From assembly GCF_015694705.1 (NCBI RefSeq), contig NZ_JADQDR010000006.1:1-64000 (forward strand): DNA of 64,000 nucleotides. Reading direction: 5' to 3'. This stretch comes from Pontibacter rufus (GTDB lineage: Bacteria > Bacteroidota > Bacteroidia > Cytophagales > Hymenobacteraceae). The notes below the pieces were generated by a model, which was not told where the DNA came from, searched no databases, and saw only the letters and a program-made list of their open reading frames with translations. The position numbers and the translations under genes are program-made. Each line of letters begins with the position of its first letter. Positions within the stretch are counted from its first letter, which is position 1. Shown here in pieces: positions 44,834-52,828 of this stretch.

Positions 44834-47800
44834 ATGAACAAGCGTACTTACCTGAGTATGTTTCTGGCGGCAGCGCTGGCCCTCCCTTTCAGCGCGGCCC
44901 ATGCCCAGGACAAAAAAGAAACACCCAAGTGGAAAGTGGAAGATGCCCACGGTCCGCAGAAAGACGTCACCATCACCACCGACGAAGGCACCTGGATGAG
45001 CGTGGACGTGAGCCCGGACGGCAAGGAAATCGTGTTCGACATGCTCGGCGATATTTACCTGATGCCTATCACCGGCGGAAAAGCAAAGCTGCTCACCGGC
45101 GGCCGCGCCTTTGACGTACAACCCCGTTTTAGTCCCGATGGCAAACTCATTTCCTTTACTTCGGATAGAGCAGGTGGCGATAACATCTGGGTGATGAACC
45201 ACGACGGCTCCAGTCCGCGCCAGGTAACCAACGAGAATTTCCGGTTACTAAATAATGCTGTCTGGACGCCCGATGGCCAATACCTGATTGCCCGCAAGCA
45301 CTTTACCGGCACCCGCTCACTGGGCGCAGGCGAAATGTGGATGTACCATATTTCCGGGGGCAGCGGCGTGCAGCTCACCAAGCGCAAAAACGACCAGCAG
45401 GACGCCGGCGAGCCCTTTGTATCGCCGGATGGCAAGTATGTGTACTTCTCCGAAGACATGAGCGGCGGCAATACCTTTGAGTATAACAAAGACCCGAACG
45501 GCCAGATTTACGTGATTCGTCGCGTGGACCGCAACACCGGCGAAATTGACAATGAAGTAACCGGAACCGGCGGTGCCGTGCGCCCTACTATCTCGCACGA
45601 TGGAAAACGGCTGGCTTTTGTGCGCCGCGTGCGTACCAAATCGGTGCTGTTTCTGCATGATTTAAAGACCGGCGAAGAATGGCCGATTTACGACAAGCTG
45701 AACCACGACCAGCAGGAAGCCTGGGCGATTTTCGGCGTATACCCCAACTTCTCCTGGACGCCCGACGACAAGAGCATCGTGTTCTGGGCCGGCGGCAAAA
45801 TCAACAAAGTGGATGTGGCGACGCAAAAAGCAACCGTTATTCCCTTTGAGGCCACCGCTACGCACCACATCACACAGGCCGTGCGCCACGATTTCAGCAA
45901 AGAAGGCATCTCTCCAAAGCAATTCAAAGCCAAAGCTATTCGCCATGCAGTTACCTCGCCGGATGGCAAAACGCTGGTGTTTAACGCAGCGGGTTACATC
46001 TATAAAAAGGAACTACCCAACGGCAAGCCCGAGCGCCTTACCAAAGGCCAGGATTTCGAATTCTACCCGGCTTTCTCACCTGATGGTAAGTCTATCGTGT
46101 ACTCTACCTGGGACGATGAGAATTATGGTGCTTTAATGAAACTCGACCTCCGCAAGAAGAACCCGAAACCAGAGAAGCTGACCACTGAGAAAGGGTTTTA
46201 CGTGGAACCGTCGTTCTCGCCCAACGGCAAGTATATCGTGTATAAAAAGGACAGGGGCAACAACCACATGGGCTATGCTTTTGGCAAAGATGCCGGCATT
46301 TACTATATGGCGGCGGATGGCAGCAAAGCAACGCTTGTAACAGAGCACGGCTCTACCCCACTCTTCAACGCCACCTCCGACCGCATTTTCTACACAGGCT
46401 CGGAAGGCGACAAGACTGCTTTTAAAAGTATAAACCTGCAGGGCAAGGAAGAAATCACACACTATACTTCTAAGTATACCACCGAATTCCACCCAAGCCC
46501 GGACAACAAGTGGCTGGCCTTTGTGGAGTTGTTCAATGGTTATATTGCCCCGCTTACAGCCAATGGTGCTGGTCTTGATTTGAGCGCCGAAACCAAAGCC
46601 GTGCCCGTAGCCCGCTTCACCCGCGACGCCGGCACCAGCATTGGCTGGTCTGCAGACAGCAAAAAGATACACTGGGTACTGGGCGACGAATACTTCACCA
46701 ACGACCTGAAAGACCGCTTCAAGTTTGTGGCAGGTGCACCCGACGAACTGCCAGCCACCGATACGACAGGTATAAAAATCGGCCTGGTGCTGCAAACTGA
46801 TGTGCCGGAGGGCAAAGTAGCTTTTACCAACGCCCGCATCATCACGATGAAAGGCGATGAAGTGATTGAAAACGGTACTATTGTAGTAGACGGCAACCGT
46901 ATTGTGGCGGTGGGTAAAGGTATAGCAGTGCCGAAGGATGCCAAAGTGATCGACGCCGCCGGCAAAACCATCATGCCCGGCTTTGTGGACGTACATTCGC
47001 ACATGGGCACCTTCCGCAACGGCATGAGCCCGAAGAAACAGTGGGCTTATTTTACCAACCTGGCTTACGGTGTTACGACAACGCACGACCCTTCTTCCAC
47101 TACCGAAATGGTGTTCAGCCAGTCGGAAGCTGTAAAATCAGGAGTTATGGTAGGGCCGCGCATTTTCTCTACCGGTACGGTTTTGTATGGTGCCGATGGT
47201 GATTTTAAAGCCGTTATCAACAGTGAAGAAGACGCGATGTCGCACCTGCGCCGCATCCAGGCTGCCGGCGGTTTTTCGGTGAAGAGCTACAACCAGCCCC
47301 GCCGCGAGCAGCGCCAGCAGGTCATTGAAGCCGCCCGCGCTCTGGATATGACTGTGGTGCCGGAAGGCGGCTCGACCTTCTTCCATAACATGACGATGGT
47401 AATGGACGGCCACTCCGGCGTGGAGCACAACATTCCGATTGCCCCGGTCTATAAGGACGTAATTGAGTTCTGGAGCGCCAGCAACACTGGCTATACCCCT
47501 ACTTTGATCGTAAACTATGGCGGCAATTCCGGCGAGAATTACTGGTACCAGCATACCAAGGTATGGGAAAAAGAGCGCCTGCTGCGCTTTACGCCCCGCT
47601 CCGTTATCGACAGCCGCTCGCGCCGTGTGGTGCAGTCGCCGGACGAGGAGTATGAAGGCGGCTACATTGCCACTTCCAAAGCAGCAAAAGCCCTGAACGA
47701 TGCGGGCGTAAAAGTAAACCTGGGTGCCCACGGGCAGCTGCAGGGCTTGGGTGCACACTGGGAACTCTGGATGTTGCAGCAAGGCGGCATGACGAACATG

Positions 47801-48106
47801 GAGGCCCTCCGCGCCGCTACGCTGAACGGGGCGCAGTACCTGGGCATGGGCAGCGACATCGGCTCGCTGGAAACAGGCAAACTGGCTGATTTAATTGTGC
47901 TGGACAAGAACCCGCTGGAGAACATCCAGAATTCCGAGAGCGTGAAGTATACCATGGTAAACGGCCGCTTGTATGACTCCGAAACCATGGCCGAAATCGG
48001 CAACTATAACCACAAGCCAGGCAAATTCTTTTGGGAGAACAGCAAAACAGGCTCCTCCTTCGACTGGCACGAGGAAACTGAAGCTGCCGGGTTGATCTGT
48101 GATTAA
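44834..48106 (+). CDS. Exported TolB-propeller/amidohydrolase fusion protein
   Basis: A 1090-residue protein with a signal peptide (residues 1-24, ..AAHAQD). The N-terminal 600 residues are WD40-like/PD40 beta-propeller repeats, seen as repeated SPDGK motifs (VSPDGKEIVF, FSPDGKLISF, TSPDGKTLVF, FSPDGKSIVY). From about residue 660 an amidohydrolase domain follows: FVDVHSHMG with His721 and His723, GVEHNIP, then LGAHGQLQGLG and ETGKLADLIVLDKNP at the end. The metal-binding histidines look intact. Such fusions are known from Bacteroidota and Proteobacteria and act outside the cytoplasm; the substrate is unknown. Confidence 0.92.
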   Translation: MNKRTYLSMFLAAALALPFSAAHAQDKKETPKWKVEDAHGPQKDVTITTDEGTWMSVDVSPDGKEIVFDMLGDIYLMPITGGKAKLLTGGRAFDVQPRFSPDGKLISFTSDRAGGDNIWVMNHDGSSPRQVTNENFRLLNNAVWTPDGQYLIARKHFTGTRSLGAGEMWMYHISGGSGVQLTKRKNDQQDAGEPFVSPDGKYVYFSEDMSGGNTFEYNKDPNGQIYVIRRVDRNTGEIDNEVTGTGGAVRPTISHDGKRLAFVRRVRTKSVLFLHDLKTGEEWPIYDKLNHDQQEAWAIFGVYPNFSWTPDDKSIVFWAGGKINKVDVATQKATVIPFEATATHHITQAVRHDFSKEGISPKQFKAKAIRHAVTSPDGKTLVFNAAGYIYKKELPNGKPERLTKGQDFEFYPAFSPDGKSIVYSTWDDENYGALMKLDLRKKNPKPEKLTTEKGFYVEPSFSPNGKYIVYKKDRGNNHMGYAFGKDAGIYYMAADGSKATLVTEHGSTPLFNATSDRIFYTGSEGDKTAFKSINLQGKEEITHYTSKYTTEFHPSPDNKWLAFVELFNGYIAPLTANGAGLDLSAETKAVPVARFTRDAGTSIGWSADSKKIHWVLGDEYFTNDLKDRFKFVAGAPDELPATDTTGIKIGLVLQTDVPEGKVAFTNARIITMKGDEVIENGTIVVDGNRIVAVGKGIAVPKDAKVIDAAGKTIMPGFVDVHSHMGTFRNGMSPKKQWAYFTNLAYGVTTTHDPSSTTEMVFSQSEAVKSGVMVGPRIFSTGTVLYGADGDFKAVINSEEDAMSHLRRIQAAGGFSVKSYNQPRREQRQQVIEAARALDMTVVPEGGSTFFHNMTMVMDGHSGVEHNIPIAPVYKDVIEFWSASNTGYTPTLIVNYGGNSGENYWYQHTKVWEKERLLRFTPRSVIDSRSRRVVQSPDEEYEGGYIATSKAAKALNDAGVKVNLGAHGQLQGLGAHWELWMLQQGGMTNMEALRAATLNGAQYLGMGSDIGSLETGKLADLIVLDKNPLENIQNSESVKYTMVNGRLYDSETMAEIGNYNHKPGKFFWENSKTGSSFDWHEETEAAGLICD

Positions 48107-48121
48107 ACAGTAAGTATAAAT

Positions 48122-48170
48122 AAAAAAACAAAGGCTACTTCTGCTTAGCGGAAGTAGCCTTTGTTTTTTT
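48122..48170 (+). terminator. Terminator after the amidohydrolase gene
   Basis: A 20-bp perfect stem (48122-48141 with 48151-48170) with T-runs in both directions, 15 bp past the stop. Confidence 0.85.
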
Positions 48171-48179
48171 ATTCTCTCC

Positions 48180-48267
48180 GGCGCAAGCGTCCGCTTGTGC
48201 CAACGATGCAAGAAGGGATTCCAGCTTCCCCTACTACAAGAGCAAGCCGCAAGCGGATGCTTGCGCC
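48180..48267. repeat. 88-bp element with 18-bp inverted ends
   Basis: GGCGCAAGCGTCCGCTTG (48180-48197) is repeated inverted at 48250-48267 with one mismatch. Each arm is itself partly self-complementary (CAAGCG/CGCTTG). No coding capacity. It may be a small palindromic repeat or folded RNA in the 3' spacer. Confidence 0.55.
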
Positions 48268-48413
48268 AGGAAAAGGAAATTGTGCTGAACCTGAACTGAA
48301 AGTCTGAAAATTTGCTCTCATGTACCAGCACAAGTGATGCTTTGCTTCTCACCTGCGCTAGTGAAGGTAATTTATACTTTAAAAATCCTGTGTTCTGATA
48401 CTTGTATCCTTAC
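48268..48413. other. Spacer between convergent genes
   Basis: No gene, promoter or hairpin of note beyond the terminator and inverted element described to its left. Confidence 0.5.
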
Positions 48414-49574
48414 CTACAGCGATTTACTCTTCGAAGCTACTAAAGTAACACAAAGCCCCATAAAAGCGATGATGCAGTACGACACCCGCAAACTGGTGGC
48501 GCCCGCGACAAGACCTATCAGCGGCGGACCAAGCAGAAAACCCAGGAAGCCAATCGTGGAAACCGCTGCCAGTGCTGCGCCTGCAGACATGACCTTCGTT
48601 TTTCCGGCTGCGCTATACACCAGGGGCACTACCGACGATACGCCTGCCCCCACCAGCAGGAAACCAACAGTAGCCGTTATAATGTTCGGAAAAGCAACCG
48701 CCAGCAGCAAGCCCGAAGCTGTCAATATGCCGCTGCCTTGCAAAATGGTTTTCATACCGAAACGGCTCGTGAACCAATCGGCTACAAAGCGTCCGGAAGC
48801 CATGGTACACATAAAAGCCGTATAACCCAGGCCCACCCATGCATTCTCTGCCAGCACCACCTTTTTGAAGTATACGCCGCTCCAGTCGAACATAGCGCCT
48901 TCGCAGATAAGGGAACAAAAGGCAATGAGCCCCAGGTTTAGCAATGATTTATCCGGCATAACAAAAACAGGCTGCTTTTTATCTGCGTCGATATCTTCGG
49001 GAAGTATAAACCGGAACGCAGCCACAGCAGTTATAGCCGACACCACGGCAATTAATGTGAAATGCTGCTGCGGCAACACGTTTTCGCCAATCATCAGCGT
49101 ACCCACCGCAGCGCCGGTAAAAGCCGCCAGGCTCCACAATCCGTGAAAAGAGGCCATAATCGAACGCTGGTATAACGCCTCCACGCCCACTGCCTGTGTA
49201 TTGATGCCAATGTTTACCAGGTTACCTGCTATACCAAACAAAAAAAGGCCTGCCACCAACTGCATCCTGGTGGCTGCCATGCCCAGCGTTACAAGAACAA
49301 GTGCATAGAGCAACACCGCCACCGTTACCACCTTCCGGCTCCCCGTTCTGGCAATTATCCATCCCGAAAAAGGAAGCGACAGCATCTGCCCCGCCGGTAA
49401 AGCAAACAGCACCAGTCCCAAAGCCGCCTCCGACAACCCCAGCTTCTGTTGAATGGTAGGGATACGCGCTCCCCAGCTGGCAAAGCATAACCCCTGCAAA
49501 AAGAAAACTACCCCGACAGCTATCCGATGGACCCTTTTGGGGAGCGTTGTATTTAAAACGTAAGAAGAAGACAT
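48414..49574 (-). CDS. Major facilitator superfamily transporter
   Basis: A 386-residue inner-membrane carrier with twelve hydrophobic segments. The loop 2-3 motif is SGWIIARTGSRKVV near residues 72-85. FFLQGLCFASWGARIPTIQQKLGLSEAALGLVLFALPAGQM is typical of the YbjJ/FucP-like branch, whose members are sugar or drug carriers; the substrate is not predictable. It is a single gene convergent with the amidohydrolase gene and followed on the same strand side by no partner. Confidence 0.88.
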   Translation of the reverse strand: MSSSYVLNTTLPKRVHRIAVGVVFFLQGLCFASWGARIPTIQQKLGLSEAALGLVLFALPAGQMLSLPFSGWIIARTGSRKVVTVAVLLYALVLVTLGMAATRMQLVAGLFLFGIAGNLVNIGINTQAVGVEALYQRSIMASFHGLWSLAAFTGAAVGTLMIGENVLPQQHFTLIAVVSAITAVAAFRFILPEDIDADKKQPVFVMPDKSLLNLGLIAFCSLICEGAMFDWSGVYFKKVVLAENAWVGLGYTAFMCTMASGRFVADWFTSRFGMKTILQGSGILTASGLLLAVAFPNIITATVGFLLVGAGVSSVVPLVYSAAGKTKVMSAGAALAAVSTIGFLGFLLGPPLIGLVAGATSLRVSYCIIAFMGLCVTLVASKSKSL

Positions 49575-49783
49575 GAATAAGGCATACGAAATTTACAAGA
49601 CACCGGCCCGGCATCAACAGCAAAGCGCCAGCGCAGGATTAATAAACCAATGTAAGTATAAATCAGGGCTGTTGCTCTGCAAAAGAACTTAGCAGCGGTA
49701 GCAAAGCCCCTGTTTCAAGCCGCCAGGCCTACTTTCAGGACGGCAAAATCAGCACCTATACTTATTATAAATTAAACTTATTT

Positions 49784-50971
49784 CTACTCCTGCACTGCTG
49801 CGAGCACGCGTTTGATCAGCTCGTTGGGATTGCCATAGTGCCAGCGCCATACCAGCACAATGTCATGTTCCGGATCTACCCAGATAGTGTTGGGACCGGC
49901 ACCCAGCGCAGCGTAGCTCGTGGTGGGCGCATCTGGCCAAGCTTTGCCTTCGGTGTTCAGCCACCACAGGTAGCCGTAGTCCGGGCCAACCGGGCCGCGG
50001 CTACCTGTCGCTTTTGTCACCCATTCCGCCGGCACCAGTTGCTTGTCTTTCCAGCGGCCATTGCGCAGATACAGGTATCCGAACCGGGCTTCGTCGCGGG
50101 CACTTATCCAAAGGCCGCCGCCCCAGCGCGTGCCGCCACTCACCGAAGGCATTTCTTTGCCATTTATACTTACCTTGGAATTATAATAAGGCACCCAGCG
50201 CCAGGTGCCGGAAGCGCCAATGGGGTCCATAATTTCATCTTCCAGCACCTCCGGCAGCGGCTTTTCCCATAAACGCAACAGCGACAAAGCCAGGCGGTTA
50301 ATGCGCACATCGTTGTACTCGTAGTAGGTGCCGGGCTCCTGCAGTTCGCGCGGCTTGCGCTCGCCCTTGCCAAAAGCCTCATGCCCGATAAAGTTGCTGT
50401 TCTTGCCCCACAGTTCGCCTTCCCACTCGCTCGTTTGCCGCGCGTGGTCTTCCCACGTTATCTTGCTGTTATGAGCTGAGTCGTAGCCGCCGTCGTGCAC
50501 ATATTTGGCTACCGGGTCGGTTATACTTTGGATCATGCCGCGCGCTATGGTCAGGCCAAGTATGGTAGACAAAAAACTTTTTGCTACACTGTAAGTCGGG
50601 TCTACGGCTTTGGTATCGCCCCACTCAGCTACGATGTAACCATCTTTCAGAATAATGCCGTTGGTGCCGGCCCTGTCGTTGGGAATAGGGCCGAGCAGTT
50701 TGCCGAAGATCTCTTCCTGTGTCGAGAAATCCTTTTCCATTTGCGTGGTTTCCTGGGTTTTCGCCCATTCCACGGCTTGTTGCAGTTTGGCTGCATCCAG
50801 GCCCAGCTGCTCCGGCTGCCTGTGCTCCCAGTTATCGCCTTTGCCAGGGTAGTATACTTTGGTTGCTACCGGGTTATTTTGTGTTGCTGTTCCGGCATTT
50901 GTTTGCGGCTGCTGCCGGCACGCCACCAGGCTGAGTGCCAGGCAGAGCGTGGTAATGATGTATCGAATCAT
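49784..50971 (-). CDS. Serine hydrolase lipoprotein, beta-lactamase class C family
   Basis: The 395-residue protein is exported as a lipoprotein (lipobox LSLVAC, Cys18). The active-site SxxK is YSVAKSF with Ser128 and Lys131; YEYNDVRIN near 217 supplies the YxN motif; HYGNP near the end could be the third (HxG) element. The family includes class C beta-lactamases, esterases and D-amino-acid-peptide hydrolases, and the fold does not predict which. It is divergent from the DsbA-like gene. Confidence 0.9.
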   Translation of the reverse strand: MIRYIITTLCLALSLVACRQQPQTNAGTATQNNPVATKVYYPGKGDNWEHRQPEQLGLDAAKLQQAVEWAKTQETTQMEKDFSTQEEIFGKLLGPIPNDRAGTNGIILKDGYIVAEWGDTKAVDPTYSVAKSFLSTILGLTIARGMIQSITDPVAKYVHDGGYDSAHNSKITWEDHARQTSEWEGELWGKNSNFIGHEAFGKGERKPRELQEPGTYYEYNDVRINRLALSLLRLWEKPLPEVLEDEIMDPIGASGTWRWVPYYNSKVSINGKEMPSVSGGTRWGGGLWISARDEARFGYLYLRNGRWKDKQLVPAEWVTKATGSRGPVGPDYGYLWWLNTEGKAWPDAPTTSYAALGAGPNTIWVDPEHDIVLVWRWHYGNPNELIKRVLAAVQE

Positions 50972-51085
50972 ACTTGCTTGTTTTCGCTACCAAGCTACTA
51001 AAAAATAAGCTGCATTTTTACCTGCCTCCAAACAAAGCACAGCAGCAGCGGGTAAAAAGATATACTCAAATTAAATTTATTATTG

Positions 51086-51694
51086 ATGTTACAGATAAAA
51101 GTATATTCGGATTATGTTTGCCCCTACTGCTTTCTGGGTGAAGTGGTGCTGGAGCGGGCGCTGCAAGGTATGGAAGATAAAGTAGCCATAGAGTGGATGC
51201 CGTATGAGCTGCGCCCTTATCCTACGCCAACGCTCAAGCCTGAAGAAGACTACCTGCAAAGCACCTGGCAAAGCTCCGTGTACCCCATGGCGCAGCAACT
51301 TGACATACCCATTGTGCTGCCCAACGTATCGCCACAGCCGCACACGCACCTCGCTTTTGAAGGATACCAGTATGCCCGAGAGCAGGGCCTGGGCGAACAG
51401 TATACGCATCGTATGTTCACCGCTTTTTTTCAGGAAGAGCAGGACATCGGCAACACAGACGTACTGGCCAGGCTGGCAGCAGAAGTTGGCCTGGATGAAG
51501 CTGAATTCAGGAATGCGCTCCAGACAGGCAAGTATAAGCAGGCACACCTGGATGCCCTGAAATCAGCTTATGAAGATGTAAACGTAACTGCCGTCCCCAC
51601 CTTTATCATTGGAAATAAAAAAGTGCTTGGCTTATTGCGCGCAGATGATTTGCGCAGGCTCATTGCGCAGGAGCTGAACGCTTTGGATGATTAG
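51086..51694 (+). CDS. DsbA-family (FrnE-like) oxidoreductase
   Basis: A 202-residue thioredoxin-fold protein with an inserted helical domain. The active site is VCPYCFLGE, Cys12 and Cys15. The cis-Pro loop is VTAVPTFIIGNKKVLG near 170. There is no signal peptide, as in FrnE-type proteins (polyketide-related or redox-stress isomerases). A TTG one codon upstream could also start translation; the ATG is preferred. The stop codon overlaps the left arm of a long terminator hairpin. Confidence 0.92.
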   Translation: MLQIKVYSDYVCPYCFLGEVVLERALQGMEDKVAIEWMPYELRPYPTPTLKPEEDYLQSTWQSSVYPMAQQLDIPIVLPNVSPQPHTHLAFEGYQYAREQGLGEQYTHRMFTAFFQEEQDIGNTDVLARLAAEVGLDEAEFRNALQTGKYKQAHLDALKSAYEDVNVTAVPTFIIGNKKVLGLLRADDLRRLIAQELNALDD

Positions 51695-51751
51695 CTTATA
51701 CTATAAAAGGAAGTAACGTTGCAAAACGCCACTTCCTTTTATAGTATAAGC
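51694..51751 (+). terminator. Terminator after the DsbA-like gene, 21-bp stem
   Basis: A perfect 21-bp stem (51694-51714 with 51731-51751) and a 16-nt loop. The first base is the last base of the stop codon. The arms include TATACT and AGTATA. Confidence 0.7.
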
Positions 51752-51783
51752 TACTTTACCTCGTCTGCGCAGCTTGTTTATAG

Positions 51784-51906
51784 TTATCGGGATTTCCGCT
51801 GAGGCCATCTATAAATCCTCGTTTTAGTATCCTGCCAGGCAAAGGCTAATGCAATCAAAAACATGGCCAGCATACCCAGCAGGAAAAAGCAGATGTTACA
51901 AAGCAT
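51784..51906 (-). CDS. Possible 40-residue single-pass membrane peptide
   Basis: An ATG-to-TAA frame 35 bp after the TerB-like gene on the same strand. The peptide is one hydrophobic helix (CFFLLGMLAMFLIALAFAW, about residues 6-24) with a basic C-terminal tail (RIYRWPQRKSR), which is the composition of many real small membrane proteins and would orient the tail to the cytoplasm. No homologue is known to me. It could be chance, since any AT/GC-mixed spacer can hold such a frame. Confidence 0.35.
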   Translation of the reverse strand: MLCNICFFLLGMLAMFLIALAFAWQDTKTRIYRWPQRKSR

Positions 51907-51941
51907 GTATACTATACTACGTACCGATGATTATCAGGTGC

Positions 51942-52736
51942 TTACCAGCCACGGCGTCTGCCACCAAACAAGCCTCCCAGTAAAGAACCTAGTCCGCCGG
52001 AACCCATACTGCCGTAGCCGCGCCTGCCGTTCAGGCCGCCAAGTATAGAAATAATAGAGCCTAGTCCGCCGCCATACCCCCGGCCGCCGTACATGCCTCC
52101 GCCCGTCATGCCGCCACCCAGTAAACCGCCGAGCAAACCGCCGCCCATACCCATGCCGCCGCCGTAATGCCTGCGCCCGCCGCTGAGCATACTTCCGATT
52201 ACGAGTGGTGCCAGTACACCCAGTATGCCAGTTACCATGCCCGGTGAAATGCCTGCCTTTTTAAACATATCACCAAAGCCGCTTTTGTTCAGGAAAGATT
52301 GCGAAGTCGGATCTTCACCGTGCTGCCTGGCCTCGCCTGCCTTGTTCACAAACTCGTCCAGTATACTAAACTGGTTCTGGTCGATGCCCAGGTAATCGGC
52401 CATTTCTTCAATTTTTTTCTGCTCCTCCGCCGAATACTGCCCGTCTGCTTTGGCAAAGCTGATAATATCGGTTACAAAAGCGAAACGAAGCTGGCTGCCT
52501 TTCAGCACATCGAGGCACTTGCGCAGATCGATAACGGATGGGCTCTTTGCAATCTGTATCACCTCCTGCTGTACTTTGTCGGATAATTCGGCCGCTTCGC
52601 CCATTAGTTTCAGAAACTCGAGTTCTTCTTCCGATGCATGGCCGTCAGCAGAGGCCATGGTAGCCAGCGCCCCAAAATAAGCGCCTTTCTCCTCTTTGGT
52701 ATAGTTTTTTAGTAAAGTTGTATGTTCCTGTTCCAT
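51942..52736 (-). CDS. TerB-like domain protein with glycine-rich tail
   Basis: The 264-residue protein begins with a TerB-like helical domain (about 15-135): ALATMASADGHASEEELEFL and FAKADGQYSAEEQKKIEEMADYLG each carry the acidic loop of the family, probably metal-binding. A hydrophobic stretch lies at about 165-182 (GMVTGILGVLAPLVIGSML). The last 80 residues are nearly all Gly, Met, Arg and Tyr (GGGMGMGGGLLGGLLGGG). It is not a classic tellurite-resistance gene cluster, as no terCDZ genes are nearby. A hairpin lies between it and the OmpA gene upstream. Confidence 0.78.
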   Translation of the reverse strand: MEQEHTTLLKNYTKEEKGAYFGALATMASADGHASEEELEFLKLMGEAAELSDKVQQEVIQIAKSPSVIDLRKCLDVLKGSQLRFAFVTDIISFAKADGQYSAEEQKKIEEMADYLGIDQNQFSILDEFVNKAGEARQHGEDPTSQSFLNKSGFGDMFKKAGISPGMVTGILGVLAPLVIGSMLSGGRRHYGGGMGMGGGLLGGLLGGGMTGGGMYGGRGYGGGLGSIISILGGLNGRRGYGSMGSGGLGSLLGGLFGGRRRGW

Positions 52737-52765
52737 GATGTCTGTTGATTAGTTGCCTCCTAATA

Positions 52766-52806
52766 ACGTGCCATGGCGCAGCCGGGTTGGCTGCGCCATG
52801 GCACGT
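52766..52806 (-). terminator. Hairpin between OmpA-like and TerB-like genes
   Basis: A perfect 18-bp stem (52766-52783 with 52789-52806) and loop GGGTT, 22 bp past the OmpA-like stop. No long T-run follows on the minus strand (ATTAGG), so termination may be partial, or it may mark an RNA-processing site. Confidence 0.55.
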
Positions 52807-52828
52807 GTTAAAAACCTTCTTCAGGATC

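Noticed and set aside
46133..47086. 317-residue frame antisense to the amidohydrolase gene
   Set aside because: It lies inside a gene with clear propeller and amidohydrolase motifs.
10055..48267. CRISPR array
   Set aside because: The repeats found are palindromic, dispersed and irregularly spaced; no regular repeat-spacer pattern or cas gene occurs.
51942..52736. Tellurite-resistance operon
   Set aside because: Only a TerB-like domain is present; no terC, terD or terZ relatives are nearby.
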